Assembly: GCA_963920705.1 (NCBI GenBank)
Contig: OY987227.1
Span: 19,183,434 to 19,247,433 of the forward strand
Direction: 5' to 3'
Length of the DNA: 64,000 nt
From: Odiellus spinosus
Taxonomy: Eukaryota; Arthropoda; Arachnida; Opiliones; Phalangiidae
A program made the position numbers and the translations under genes. Position 1 is the stretch's first letter; each line of letters opens with the position of its first letter. Shown here piece after piece: positions 48,365 through 58,172 of the stretch. Below the pieces are notes generated by a model that ran no database searches, was not told the DNA's origin, and saw only the letters and a program-made list of their open reading frames with translations.

Positions 48365-49110
48365 TATTTCAAAAATAAATAAATTAATGAATTAATAAAT
48401 GAGTAAATAAATAAATGAACGAATGAATAAATCGGTAAATGAATAAATGAGTAAATAAACGAATGAATTAATAAATGAGTAAATAAACGAATGAATTAAT
48501 AAATGAGCAAATAAACGAATGAATTAATAAATGAGTAAATAAATGAATTAATAAATGAGTAAATAAATAAATTAATGAATAAATGAGTAAATAAATAAAT
48601 TAATGAATAAATGAGTAAATAAATAAATTAATGAATAAATGAGTAAATAAATAAATTAATGAATAAATGAGTAAATAAATAAATTAATGAATAAATGAGT
48701 AAATAAAAAAAATGAAGGAATTAATAAATGAATTAATATATGAATAAATTAATAAATAAATTAATATATGAATAAATTAATAAATAAATTAATATATGAA
48801 TAAATTAATAAATAAATTAATATATGAATAAATTAATAAATAAATTAATATATGAATGAATTAATAAATGAATAAATTGAATGAATTAATAAATGAATAA
48901 ATTGAATGAATTAATAAATGAATAAATTGAATGAATTAATAAATGAATAAATTGAATGAATTAATAAATGAATAAATTGAATGAATTAATAAATAAATAA
49001 ATTGAATGAATTAATAAATGATTAAATTGAATGAATTGAATGAATTAATAAATGATTAAATTGAATGAATTAATAAATGAATAAATTGAATGAATGTATA
49101 AAAAATTAAA
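48365..49110 (+). repeat. NAAT-tetranucleotide satellite with higher-order units
   Basis: The whole stretch is built from tetramers of the form NAAT (AAAT, GAAT, TAAT, CAAT-like variants). These are organised into successive blocks: 28-bp units containing GAGTAAATAAACGAATGAAT, 28-bp units with TAATGAATAAATGAGTAAAT, 28-bp units with ATTAATATATGAATAAATTA, and finally 25-bp units GAATGAATTAATAAATGAAT plus AAATT. Each block has about four to eight near-identical copies. Confidence 0.92.
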
Positions 49111-50198
49111 GAGCGACTTATCAGAAATCACAGCCAAAGTTTCTATACGTGTAGATAATTTCCAAATCAGTACATATCCTTAAAACGTTATGCCTAATTT
49201 TGGCTTAAAGTATAGAGGCAATCTCGAAGAAGCTAAAAATACATCATGCATGGTGGGATAGCGTGTTCGCATTCGCGTGTTGTAAACCGCTGTATAAAAA
49301 CACCTTTACGCTGACAGCAGAACCTTTCAAAGACGGCAAAAGTAAGCCACGATTGTTTAAATGAGAGAAAACATATAGGAAAAAAAAGGTGTATATGTGG
49401 CCGTGACAATGAACCCTATTCAGCGAGAAGATAAGACAAAAATAAACCACTGAGATAGATTTTTATATATATCATATATCCCTATCCACCCCGTTTACAA
49501 AGAACTATTCTCTTAGCTCGTAAAGTGCCTTATTTTTTAAAGGTAACAGTCTTTTTTTCGAATGACAAAGCCGTTGATAAGCATCTTGAACTCGCCTTCA
49601 AAATCGTTTTCGCATTATCATTCTTCGTCGACGTAGCGCGCGAAGAAAGCGTTTTGAATTTTTAGTCGTTTCACACTAGCGTATCTAAATGCAGCGTCAT
49701 TAAGCCTATTTTTCATCCACTCATTATATTTGTTCTAAATTATCGTATTGTTTTTCAAAAAAGCCTCGCCGTATAGGTAAAGTCTGTACTAGTACCTTAA
49801 AACACTCGGTTGTTTTTGCGGACACAGCTGTTTTCTCGCGATATTTTGTAGGATAACACGCTATTTGGTACGTTGTGATATACAGGATTTGAAACTGTTT
49901 ACTCGATAATACTGTGCACAATTTTGAAAAAATATTCATAGGAGCAATGACATAGGAATACGTTCAGTAACATCGCCTAGTGGTCGAGCAGGGAGTTAGA
50001 TTTTCACTGTAAACTTGAATTTCAAATTGTCGCGCCATGGGATATCCAATCGTATCTCATAGCGGAAACCGAAATACACGAAACCCCAAGCGTTTGTAAA
50101 TTGAAATGTTTTTAGCTTTTAGCTAATTTTGTTCACCGCTATTAGTGGCCCGCGACAGTGACGTCATGGGGAATTTCGCTACTTGGTCTAAACCTACT
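49111..50198. other. No recognised gene
   Basis: AT-rich. It has one TGACGTCA at 50159-50166. Minus-strand frames at 49244-49450 and 49724-49939 are not recognised. Confidence 0.4.
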
Positions 50199-50250
50199 CT
50201 GTGCACTGTCAAAGCTGAACTCAGACGCAGACTTGTCTCAGGTGTAAAGT
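50199..50250 (-). mobile_element. Fragment of MITE family A
   Basis: It contains GTGCACTGTCAAAGCTGAAC and TCTCAGGTGTAAAG, matching the reverse complement of the element at 17160-17310. A long poly(A) tract follows at about 50286-50312. Confidence 0.5.
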
Positions 50251-50721
50251 CAATTAATTCAAGGGTTTCCATCACCCCTCCCCGAAAAAAAAAAAAAAAA
50301 AAAAAAAAAAAAACATTTAAATGAGTTCTTGGCAGAAATAAAATAATTTAGAAGTTACTAGAATTCTTGGCAAACTTTCCCTGGGATTTTTTTTTTTTTT
50401 TAATTACAACGAAATCTGGAATTTTTGAAATTATTTGACCCCAAAAATAAGTATAATATTTAAATGGCAAACTTGCGCAATATTTCCAGAGGTTTAATTT
50501 ATAAAAAAAATGATTTAAAACAATTATATATCTGTTAAACTCATTTGGATTAAAAGAAAAACTGGCGCGGATTTATACACAATACTAAACCACCTATAGA
50601 AGAAAAACGTCTATGCAAACTCACTTTAACTAAGAATATAGTTAGAAACTTAAACCATACAGCGACCCCATCGCCATCTAGTTATAGACTATCAAACTTT
50701 AGTTTAATAAACGTCCTTAAG

Positions 50722-50805
50722 ATGGCACCAGGAAAGTTTGTACAGCGCCACAACATTTTACGGTTTATCGATTACAAGTACACAACAGAAAATGGCGACA
50801 ATTAG
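50722..50805 (+). other. Upstream open frame overlapping the TIMM9 start
   Basis: An ATG at 50722 in an AAGATGGC context (also a YY1-type motif) opens 27 codons that end at TAG 50803-50805. It is out of frame with, and overlaps, the TIMM9 start at 50792. If transcribed it would reduce TIMM9 translation. If the start site lies downstream it is simply promoter. Confidence 0.3.
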
Positions 50806-50854
50806 CAGCGATGCGGCGGCAATGGCCAGAGCTGAGAGTGAACAAATTAAATCG
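50792..50854 (+). CDS. TIMM9: TIMM9 exon 1 (coding part)
   Basis: 21 codons from ATG to Ser; donor TCG|GTAAGT. Confidence 0.93.
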
Positions 50855-51503
50855 GTAAGTTTCGTCATAAAAATTAATTATCTTTCGCTGAGTAACGGTG
50901 CGATAATTGATCACCTATTTTTTTTCGATACTATAGTTTAAAGATTTCCTGATATCGTACAACAAATTATCTGAACTGTGTTTCATGGATTGCGTACATG
51001 ATTTTACAGTAAGGACGGTTAGAGATAAAGAGGTATGACATTTATTCTTCAACTATGCTAAAAATGATAGGCCTACTGTAAAATTCAAAAACTATGTAGA
51101 AAAATGAGGAATTATACCTAATATATTCAACCCAATTTAAAGACCTTATCAGCTCAGTAATTTGTCCCTTACACACAACCTAGTTTTGACTGACTGTGCA
51201 GTTATGGTGAATGTCGTCTGCTAAGCTAGAAAAGTGGCGACTTTTAATGGGATTTAAAAACGCAAAGTCCCCTTTAAAGGCTTTATCATGATTTTAAATC
51301 AGTGCTGCTACAAAACTGTTTATGTATAATTAACAACCTACAAACCTGTAATATTATTTTTTTAGGACAAATGCACAGCATATTGTATGGAAAAATATCT
51401 GAAAACTAACCAAAGAGTCTCCCAAAGGTTTCAAGAATTTCAAATGTTAACTAATGAAGGAGCAATTGCGGCTGCGCAAAAAGCGGGAGCTATTGTTAGA
51501 TAA
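50792..51503 (+). CDS. TIMM9: Tim9, mitochondrial intermembrane-space chaperone (three exons)
   Basis: Exons 50792-50854, 50937-51032 and 51366-51503 encode 98 aa. The protein has the small-TIM twin CX3C motif: CFMDC (Cys36, Cys40) and CTAYC (Cys56, Cys60), separated by 15 residues. Tim9-specific blocks surround it ([37 protein letters not shown]). Small TIMs pair Tim9 with Tim10 in a hexamer that escorts carrier and other hydrophobic proteins across the intermembrane space; the cysteines form two intramolecular disulfides. Length fits the family (about 90-100 aa). The N-terminal 15 residues are Ala/Ser-rich and unconserved. Both introns are phase 0 with GTAAGT/TATAG and GTATGA/TTTTTTTAG boundaries. 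The start is the first ATG in frame in the exon; longer open reading upstream lacks an ATG. It converges with the Rab gene to the right. Confidence 0.96.
50937..51032 (+). CDS. TIMM9: TIMM9 exon 2
   Basis: 32 codons starting TTT AAA GAT; contains the first CX3C. Donor GAG|GTATGA. Confidence 0.95.
51136..51288 (+). mobile_element. Dispersed repeat family E in TIMM9 intron 2
   Basis: It fills nearly half of the 333-bp intron and matches 30782-30883 (GTCTGCTAAGCTAGAAAA and flanking blocks). TTTAAAG-GCC/ACC-TTATC sequences near both ends suggest short terminal repeats. Confidence 0.65.
51366..51503 (+). CDS. TIMM9: TIMM9 exon 3
   Basis: 45 codons plus TAA; contains the second CX3C and the C-terminal helix. 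Confidence 0.96.
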   Translation, partial: DKCTAYCMEKYLKTNQRVSQRFQEFQMLTNEGAIAAAQKAGAIVR

Positions 51504-51593
51504 TTTCCATTTGTTTCTTGTAAAAAAACCAAAATATAGTTACTAAATTTTGTTATTTGATTTCAAAACTTAAAAAACAAAGAGTTATAAAAA

Positions 51594-51599
51594 AATAAA
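51594..51599 (+). terminator. TIMM9: TIMM9 poly(A) signal
   Basis: AATAAA about 90 nt after the stop codon, the first canonical signal downstream. Confidence 0.7.
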
Positions 51600-52084
51600 C
51601 CTTTTTCTAAAATAAAAACTGTGGTTTTAATTTTGATAGAAAATCTTCTCGCATCTCTTTAACTTACTATAGTATTTGATTTACAATAATATAGAAAAAA
51701 TACTATCTATTATTGCCATTTGTGAGAATTTTGGTGCAAAAAATTGAGCCAAATAGGCTTGAAGTACATTTAAAATTGGAGGATTTTGTTTTCAACATTT
51801 AGAGAGTATTACATTTGGCCAGCAAATTAATAATATAAAAAAATGAAAACAATGAAAAATAAAATTTAACATCATTCAAGTTAATTGTTGTGGGCCTGCA
51901 CAACTTAATATTAAAGCTCATTACTCGAGAGGGAATATTACCATTAATTTTGCAGTAAATTGATAAAAATGACTTGTTTTTATAACGTAGCAAGGCTAGC
52001 AAAGAGGCAGGTTAAGCTGAATCTTCCAAGCAATGTTACTGTTTGGAATCGGGGCTTGATTTCCATTTTATACTGACAACATAA

Positions 52085-52097
52085 TAGATGGCGCCAG
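52085..52097. promoter_or_regulatory. CTCF-like motif between convergent genes
   Basis: TAATAGATGGCGC fits the core YAGRKGGCR of CTCF sites; the 5' part of the consensus is poor. It sits between the TIMM9 and Rab 3' ends. Confidence 0.2.
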
Positions 52098-52392
52098 GAG
52101 CTAATATGATGTGCCGTATTGAATGCGACTGCCATCTATTCAGTTGTTAGTAGAACTAAAAAATGGCCGCGCTTTGGAATTTAAGCCCGTTTTCCAAACA
52201 ATAACGCCGTTTGGCAGAGTCTGCTTAATTTGTATCTTTAATTACTAATCTTGTACTATAGATACTAACAAAATACTTCATTATATAGGACTTTTAAAAA
52301 CAACTCCACATCTTTGCAACTATAATGATCATTTACGAATATAAGGTTTCTACCTCAAAATTCAATTTGAAGTAAATTTCGAAACTCGAATT

Positions 52393-52398
52393 TTTAAT
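52393..52398 (-). terminator. Possible variant poly(A) signal of the Rab gene
   Basis: ATTAAA on the minus strand about 56 nt after the Rab stop codon. No canonical AATAAA lies closer. Confidence 0.3.
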
Positions 52399-52453
52399 TT
52401 TGATATAATATCAAAAAAGATATTCTCCAATTTTTTTTAGTCGCAATAGAAGA

Positions 52454-52617
52454 TCAAGTATTGCAACATTTGTTTTTCTTTAGCTTATTATCATCGGTGG
52501 TATCATTATCTAATTGAAAACCCCAGGCTTGACCGCAACCAACATCTGGCACTTCGCCTCTCATATTTGCATTACGAAATTGAATTATTTTGTCCACCAA
52601 AAATTCTATCGCCTCCT
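52454..52617 (-). CDS. Rab32-like exon 8 (C-terminus)
   Basis: Encodes EAIEFLVDKI, the hypervariable tail and the terminal CCNT, then TGA at 52454-52456. Acceptor GTTTGCAG. Confidence 0.93.
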
Positions 52618-55411
52618 CTGCAAACATTCAGTATTCAGTGCTAAATACGTACTTAGTTACGTAATCATTTTAGTACAGTCAAAGCCACAGATTACGTGGA
52701 GTAATCAGTCACTAAAGGAGATGAGAAACCAAAGTGTTTTCTTACTTATATTAATATTTTCTTTAGCTGATGTGAAAAACCATGCTGGAATGTTATGTTC
52801 AGTGCAAAAATCTTTCAATTTAGCGCATTGTATAGTAACGCTTTCGATATCACACTTGAAAAATAATCAAAATTAATTACCGCACCCGTAATTATAGCGC
52901 GCCATATAATAAATTAAATTACTTTATTCGCTATAAGTATTATAGGTAATGGCTGCCCATTTTGTTGAGTTATCTTATCTTGAATATCTTTTTGCCACTG
53001 TTTAATTACGTCAAGGCGCGTATATTAAAAATAGTTTCGACGTATATGATTAAAGCGAAAATAGGATTAAGTAAATAAAAGTTATGAAAATACAAACCTT
53101 AGAGACTGAATCTAATGTATTAGGCCTTGAGAGATCAAAAACTATTATTGCAGCAGCGCTATGGATTAAATTAATAATTAACAATTATTAATATTCAGAT
53201 GTAATTTAATTAATAGCTAGGGTTCGTACGCAATTTGGATAGTAATTAAAGAAAAAATGTTAGGGGGTAATTTTTGGACTTTTGCTCAATTTGCATCTAG
53301 TGTTGAGGCATCCTTTGCGAATGGCTCATGTAAATTTTATTATTCGAAATTAATGAACGGAATGTCTAATTTCTAACCCCTGCAATCAGTTTTGGTCTAG
53401 GAGGTTGTAGTAAAAAGTTACGGCTATTTAAAGATAGGGGTATTTTTGAACTTTTGCTCATTTTGCATCTAGTGGCGAGGCATGCTTTGCGAGTGGCTCA
53501 TGTCAATTTTATTATTCGAAATTAACGAATGGAATATCTACTTTGCAAATCTCTAGTAAATATCGATTATTTCCGTCAAAAACGCAAGATAGAAACGTGT
53601 TATCTCTTCAGTTTCATATATTGAAGCCTTATAATGTTTTTCGTTAAAAAAAAATAAAAAAAAAAAAATAAATCCCATAGTGAATTTAGAGTGTTTCAAG
53701 TTAAATCATCAAAGTAGCTATTTAAGTCATAAATCTCTAAGCCTTATCATATTTCTTGCAATTAATAAATATTATACCGCGACTATAGTGTATTTTAGGT
53801 CCTATATAACTTTATGAAAATGGTATAATTGTACACCTGAGATAAGCTTTGTCAGTGCATTCAGTTTTAACTAATAAACTCCGAATTTAGCTTTGGTAGA
53901 GCTCAGAAACAGTCAAAACTAGTCCCTTGAAGTGGTCCCACGAAATGGGGACAGCTCCCTTAAACAATGCCCTAAACCCATGGGCCCCCCCCCGCCCACC
54001 CCCCGGGTCAAATAATTTGTTTTCCTTTTGCGCTACGCCAATCAAAGGAGTTCGAAACTTTTTTGTTGTACGTTTGCCTCTTCGGACTAGATGCTTTCAT
54101 CAAATATTACATCAAATGGGAGATATAAAAGATCCTATAGCTTTGTAGATATTGCAAACCAAGTATATGCATAGAAGAATGTAATATTTCCTAGTCCATG
54201 TAAAATATTAATTCTTCCAATAGATTTTCGTACGAACCCTAGAGACTTATATTAAAAATAATAAAATAGTATTTACGCGTATTTGTAGTAAACGTGAGTC
54301 ATGTATCCAAAACGTTCATGCCCGGCTATATCCCTTATAATGTTTTTAACAAACAGAGATATTTTTTTAGTCACTGAATTTTTACAAGCTTAGTCATATA
54401 GACAGGTAATAAAACAAGTTATACCATAGCTGTAACGTTACGTTCGTTTTATCATCCCAGTGTAACGTTTTGAGAGCAAAATCCACACCAATAGTTAACT
54501 TGTAGTTTTGAGAAAAAATTCCTGTACAAGGTAATTCAAAGTTTTTTTTTTTTTTTAATTAGATGTTTAAGTTAAAATTTAAAAATTTTACCCTCCGTGT
54601 AGCGTCTTATAATAGCCGTTTTTCCTACAATTAAAATAATAATTTAATTTAATTATCTTAAATTTCGGTACTTATATTGTGCATATTTAAAGTAATTGTA
54701 CGTTATAAAAGTTTTATTGAGTTAAAAATTAAGCTTTTGATTTATTGAAATCCACTTTTAAAATACCTTTTTGCAACTACGTCTAAATTTATATAATTTT
54801 AGAAGCATATTGTGGATGGACATATACCCCCCCCCCCTCACACACTTATATACTAATGGGCACGATGACCACAAAAGGACCCCCTACATTAAAGCCTAAC
54901 CTAACATAACCAAACCTAACCCATTTTGGTAGAAAATAAGGTTTTAGGTTAGTTTTAAAAGTCCACAGAAAACTCTTCAAAATAAAAACATTTTTCAAAA
55001 CTACAAGGGTGATTTTTACTAAAACGTTTTGAAAATGAAATGCAATCAATATTTAAAAATGAAAACCACGATAATTTTAGTTAGCATTTAAAAATATTTT
55101 AATGTAAACTTAAATCGAATTAAAATATTTAAAATTTTCATTCTAAAACTAATCAAAATCAACGAAATCAAAAGGTAATCTCATTATTTCAAAATAAATT
55201 TCAAAACAATGATTACTAATCTTCCCTTGATAATTTTAACTCAATAAATAAATTTATACTTACAATACAAACTTTAAATAAATTAAATTAAAATTTAATA
55301 CTAACCAACGCCATAATCTCCAATGACTAGAATTTTAAATAAAAGTTCTTCAGCGTCATAACCGCTTACATCGTTCATAACACTTTCCCGCTGATTTTTC
55401 TGAGTGACCAT
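52454..55411 (-). CDS. Rab32/38-family small GTPase (eight exons)
   Basis: Eight exons (listed separately) join in frame to 233 aa. Seen in the sequence: P-loop GDYGVGKT (31-38), switch I Thr56 with RabF1 IGVDFALK (57-64), switch II WDIAGHERFG (79-88), NKCD (142-145) and SAK (172-174), ending KCCNT. IGVDFALK...W and the NxNI motif after SAK match Rab32/38 specifically. This family targets traffic to lysosome-related organelles and pigment granules (lightoid in flies, GLO-1 in worms); the paired cysteines would be geranylgeranylated. The residue at the catalytic Gln position is His84, which in Ras-type GTPases usually slows GTP hydrolysis. The start is the ATG at 55409-55411; a downstream ATG (55376-55378) is possible. 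All splice sites are GT-AG. Orthology to Rab32 rather than a sister paralogue is inferred. Confidence 0.94.
52635..52705 (-). mobile_element. MITE family B copy forming Rab intron 7
   Basis: Occupies over half of the 128-bp intron. It shares GCTAAATACGT, AGTTACGTAATCA, TTTAGTACAGTCA and GATTACGTGG with reverse complements at 59268-59375 and 60050-60165. Confidence 0.7.
52746..52854 (-). CDS. Rab32-like exon 7
   Basis: Starts CDIE and includes WFFTSAKENINI, the G5 motif with the Rab32-type NINI. Donor ATAA|GTAAGA. Confidence 0.95.
52923..52997 (-). CDS. Rab32-like exon 6
   Basis: 25 codons from TGG to AAA, ending in the NK of the NKCD guanine-specificity motif. Donor AAA|GTAATT, phase 0. Confidence 0.95.
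53098..53158 (-). CDS. Rab32-like exon 5
   Basis: Completes an Ala codon and encodes AAAIIVFDLSRPNTLDSVSK; donor AAG|GTTTGT. Confidence 0.94.
53217..54242. mobile_element. 1.03-kb terminal-inverted-repeat element in Rab intron 4
   Basis: Perfect 14-bp inverted ends CTAGGGTTCGTACG (53217-53230) and CGTACGAACCCTAG (54229-54242). Ends of TAGGGTTCGTACG type are typical of hAT-superfamily transposons. There is no transposase frame, so it is non-autonomous. Inside are two direct repeats of about 100 bp (53273-53373 and 53448-53545, TTTTGCTCAATTTGCATCTA block), a nested family A fragment (53831-53910) and a C-run at 53984. No matching 8-bp target duplication is left. Confidence 0.75.
53831..53910 (+). 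mobile_element. Fragment of MITE family A, nested
   Basis: ACACCTGAGATAAGCTTTGT and CAGTGCATTCAGTT match the interior of the 17160 element. It lies within the larger inverted-repeat element. Confidence 0.5.
54277..54333 (-). CDS. Rab32-like exon 4
   Basis: Encodes DIAGHERFGYMTHVYYKY. The His codon replacing the usual Gln is at 54318-54320. Donor GC|GTAAAT leaves a phase-2 junction. Confidence 0.95.
54425..54521 (-). CDS. Rab32-like exon 3
   Basis: Encodes switch I and the RabF1 motif (FSQNYKLTIGVDFALKTLHW). It ends inside the Trp codon of WDIAG (TG|GTATAA). Confidence 0.95.
54592..54624 (-). CDS. Rab32-like exon 2 (33-nt micro-exon)
   Basis: Encodes KTAIIRRYTE between two split Gly codons; acceptor AATTGTAG, donor GAGG|GTAAAA. 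It carries the P-loop Lys and Thr. Confidence 0.92.
54893..54921 (-). repeat. Short degenerate TTAGG-type run
   Basis: CCTAACCTAACATAACCAAA then CCTAACCC, i.e. TTAGG-like on the minus strand, inside Rab intron 1. Runs like this are common in arthropod genomes. It is too short to call an interstitial telomere. Confidence 0.4.
55306..55411 (-). CDS. Rab32-like exon 1 (coding part)
   Basis: 35 codons plus one base, from ATG GTC to GGC GTT G; donor G|GTTAGT. Contains the first half of the P-loop. Confidence 0.88.
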
Positions 55412-56584
55412 ACTGATATTTTTCAACACACGGAATGCGTGCGTTAATATTTTCACCTTGCGTGAACTCCCGTAACGGATTTTATTAAAATCCCGTGCAC
55501 TTGGATATAATCCGCACAACAAAAAAAAATCGGGGTCTTCCTAGAGAACAAACTCGAATGATACTAAACAATTGATTACCTAAACCCGAAATCTGCGTTC
55601 AATTATAAATTACCTTAGATAAAATATAACCGATGATAAGCGTCAATATTTACGCTAACTGAATAAATATTTTCCACGTTTTGAATTTCGCGAAACCATA
55701 ACAAATTATTGGAGAATGGAACGCGGGCTTCGGCTACGATTCGGCGTAGTTTTGTAACATCATTTTCGAATCAATAATAAGACAAAATATAAGACGGCGA
55801 ATTAAGAGCAGACGCTACAACAGCGGTGATACGCGCCAAATTATCGACTCCCTTAAGTTTAAGAGATTGTTTTGGCGGGAAACCAGCGACATCTACATAA
55901 GGATTATTGAACGAACTAGGAGGAAAACTATGCGTTTTAATGTTTAATTGTCTTTCTAAAGTTTAAAACACGTTCAGAGATACGCGGAACACTTTAAATT
56001 CAACTAAATACGAACGAAAACGATAACGTATTAAATCGTGATTTAGTGGAAATACACAAATCAATGATTAATAAGAAAAAGGGCGGGAAAAAATGGGGGG
56101 AAATATAAGAGTTCGTTTATAGAGGAGCACTGTCGCGTTACCTCTCTCAGTACTTGTCTTTCTAGGAAAAATTTAGGAAATAAAAGAACTTGAAGGGTTT
56201 GTTTAATAGCAATTCTAGGAATAATTCAAATTATTTCGGTTTTTTATATATATATATAATTCCACGATATTAAACACAACAGGTAGAAGATTAATAGAGA
56301 AAAGAATGGCGTGACTAATATCCTATTCGTGATGGTTAGGCGAACACCAAAACAAACTTAAATTAGGTCGAAAAAGTAATAATCCATATATGTTGAAGTG
56401 AAAGTTCTCAGATTTAGAACTAAAGTATACTGCTACAGTTAATTTAAATCTCGAGAAAGTGACTCAAGTAGGATTTCACTTTTAAACGGACAATGAACTA
56501 AACGAGAAACGTAGCGAGTTAGGCCTATGTAATATTCAGAAAGTTAACTCTCCTCGTGTATAAAGGAGCAGCCCATATTTAAAG
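55412..56584. other. Rab 5' flank and non-coding DNA
   Basis: The Rab frame continues open upstream of its ATG to about 55522 without another ATG, consistent with 5' UTR. There is no clear TATA box or CpG island. An (AT)n run lies at about 56245. Confidence 0.4.
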
Positions 56585-56890
56585 GGAGAATGCAACCTAA
56601 CTAGTGATTTTTTTTATCGACTCCTTATCCTTTAAATATGCCTAACCCACCAGTTAAAAATTTACAAACAACTTACCCCGAAAATAGATCCTAAACTCCC
56701 TATATAAGGACTATCGACCAATGACATTGGTCGATGATACTTCTACCGGGAGGTCAGGATCGCCATTAATTGAAGTTTTAAATTTATTTCTAAATTAATA
56801 TTTGTTTGTAAATATTTTATTGGTGGATTAGGCCTATTTTAACGACAAGGAATCGATAAAAAAATCACTTGTTGTTAGGTTGCATTCTCC
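56585..56890. mobile_element. Large foldback element with nested perfect hairpin
   Basis: Termini GGAGAATGCAACCTAAC (56585-56601) and its exact complement (56874-56890) start arms of about 90 bp with high inverted similarity (GTGATTTTTTTATCGA, CCTAA-CCACCA, ATTTACAAACAA). At the centre lies a further perfect 11-bp-arm hairpin, ATCGACCAATG-A-CATTGGTCGAT. Non-coding. Confidence 0.8.
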
Positions 56891-58039
56891 ATTTACAACA
56901 AACAACAGTTTTACATTCGCAACAACAGTTCATTTATGCAGTATCCTAAAGTAATAAGAAAATACCATTATTGACGATGGAAAAAAATATGTAGAAAAAC
57001 TACGTTTCTGTCGCTGTGGTATAATTAATCAGGGTTTAAGAGACATCAATAACTACAACTTAATAATTCAATTTCTATCTCGTAAGCGTGTTTCTTAGAA
57101 GTAAGAAAAACGCGGGTAAGCGTTAAAAAAAGAAAGATTGTAATTTGCAGTAAACATTAATGTATATTCTGGAAGAGAACCTTTCGTGAGGTAATTTCAC
57201 GCTCAAGAAAGTTCTTAAAGGCGCAATCTTTTAATAATGAAGGCTCATATAAGTAGAATCCTGGCCAAAATTAAACTTAATAGTTGTGCAAGAGCGTCCA
57301 AGATTGTTTACTACGACATTAATAATAATAAAAAAAACAAACCCGAAGGACAGCCCGCCTGAGAGTCATTACAAGTAGACACCATTTAATGTCTCTATTT
57401 TTAGTGTCCACTCAGTTATTTAGGCCTAATTTTCGTCTACAAATTTTAATTATTATCAAAATCAGTCGTAGATTTCAGCACTATAAATATTAAGCTACGC
57501 CACACTTGTAGTTGATTTAATAGAAAATAAACTAAGCCTAACTTTGTAAAGTGTTGATATATTAAAGTGAATATAATTAGATCATTTCAGTTCTAGAGTG
57601 GGAAAAACTGGGTTGAATTGATACACAATCTTAAACTTCCTAGGGGAAATACTTTTTAGTGAATATCATGAGTTTTAATCAAGTGTACTAGATTTTTTTT
57701 GTGGCAAGCGTTCGACCACGGTCAGAAGACAGAATAGGTATGTGAAGTAACTTAAAACGTTCAATCTTTAATTTGAAAAGTATTAGTTAAATATACGATC
57801 AAATCTAATTTACGTCTTATATCACAAATTATAATCAATTATAATTATAAATTAAGTCAAACGAATTAAAAAATACATCCGTGAACCACTTGGTAATATT
57901 CATTACATATTGCGCTCGCATAAATTTGAGTTTTTTTGGACATACTCCATATACTATTGGAAAAATAAGTTTTAAAATAATTTTTTCTACTTTCACTTTC
58001 GATTTTGGGTTTGTCTGAAGTGATGTGTAAAGTAGAGGT
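56891..58039. other. No recognised gene
   Basis: AT-rich non-coding sequence. A minus-strand frame near 57835-58093 partly overlaps a MITE and is unrecognised. Confidence 0.4.
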
Positions 58040-58132
58040 AAGGGAGTTGGCACCCCCTATTTCTTCTTTATGGAATTTAACATTGTGTATCAATCCGCCT
58101 CAAATATTCTTATTATGTCAACTCCTCTTGAA
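58040..58132 (+). mobile_element. MITE family C, copy 5
   Basis: Best-preserved plus-strand copy: GGGAGTTGGCACC at the left, AATTTAACATTGTGTATCAA in the middle and TGTCAACTCCTCTTGAAC at the right. Confidence 0.75.
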
Positions 58133-58172
58133 CCGCACAGTAGCTGAGAAAGTATATGTAAATCTGTTTCGT

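Noticed and set aside
52514..52876. 120-codon plus-strand frame
   Set aside because: Shadow of Rab exons 7 and 8 on the other strand; the Rab reading is supported by splice sites and conserved motifs.
54893..54921. Interstitial telomere
   Set aside because: Only about five degenerate CCTAA units; too short and in an intron.
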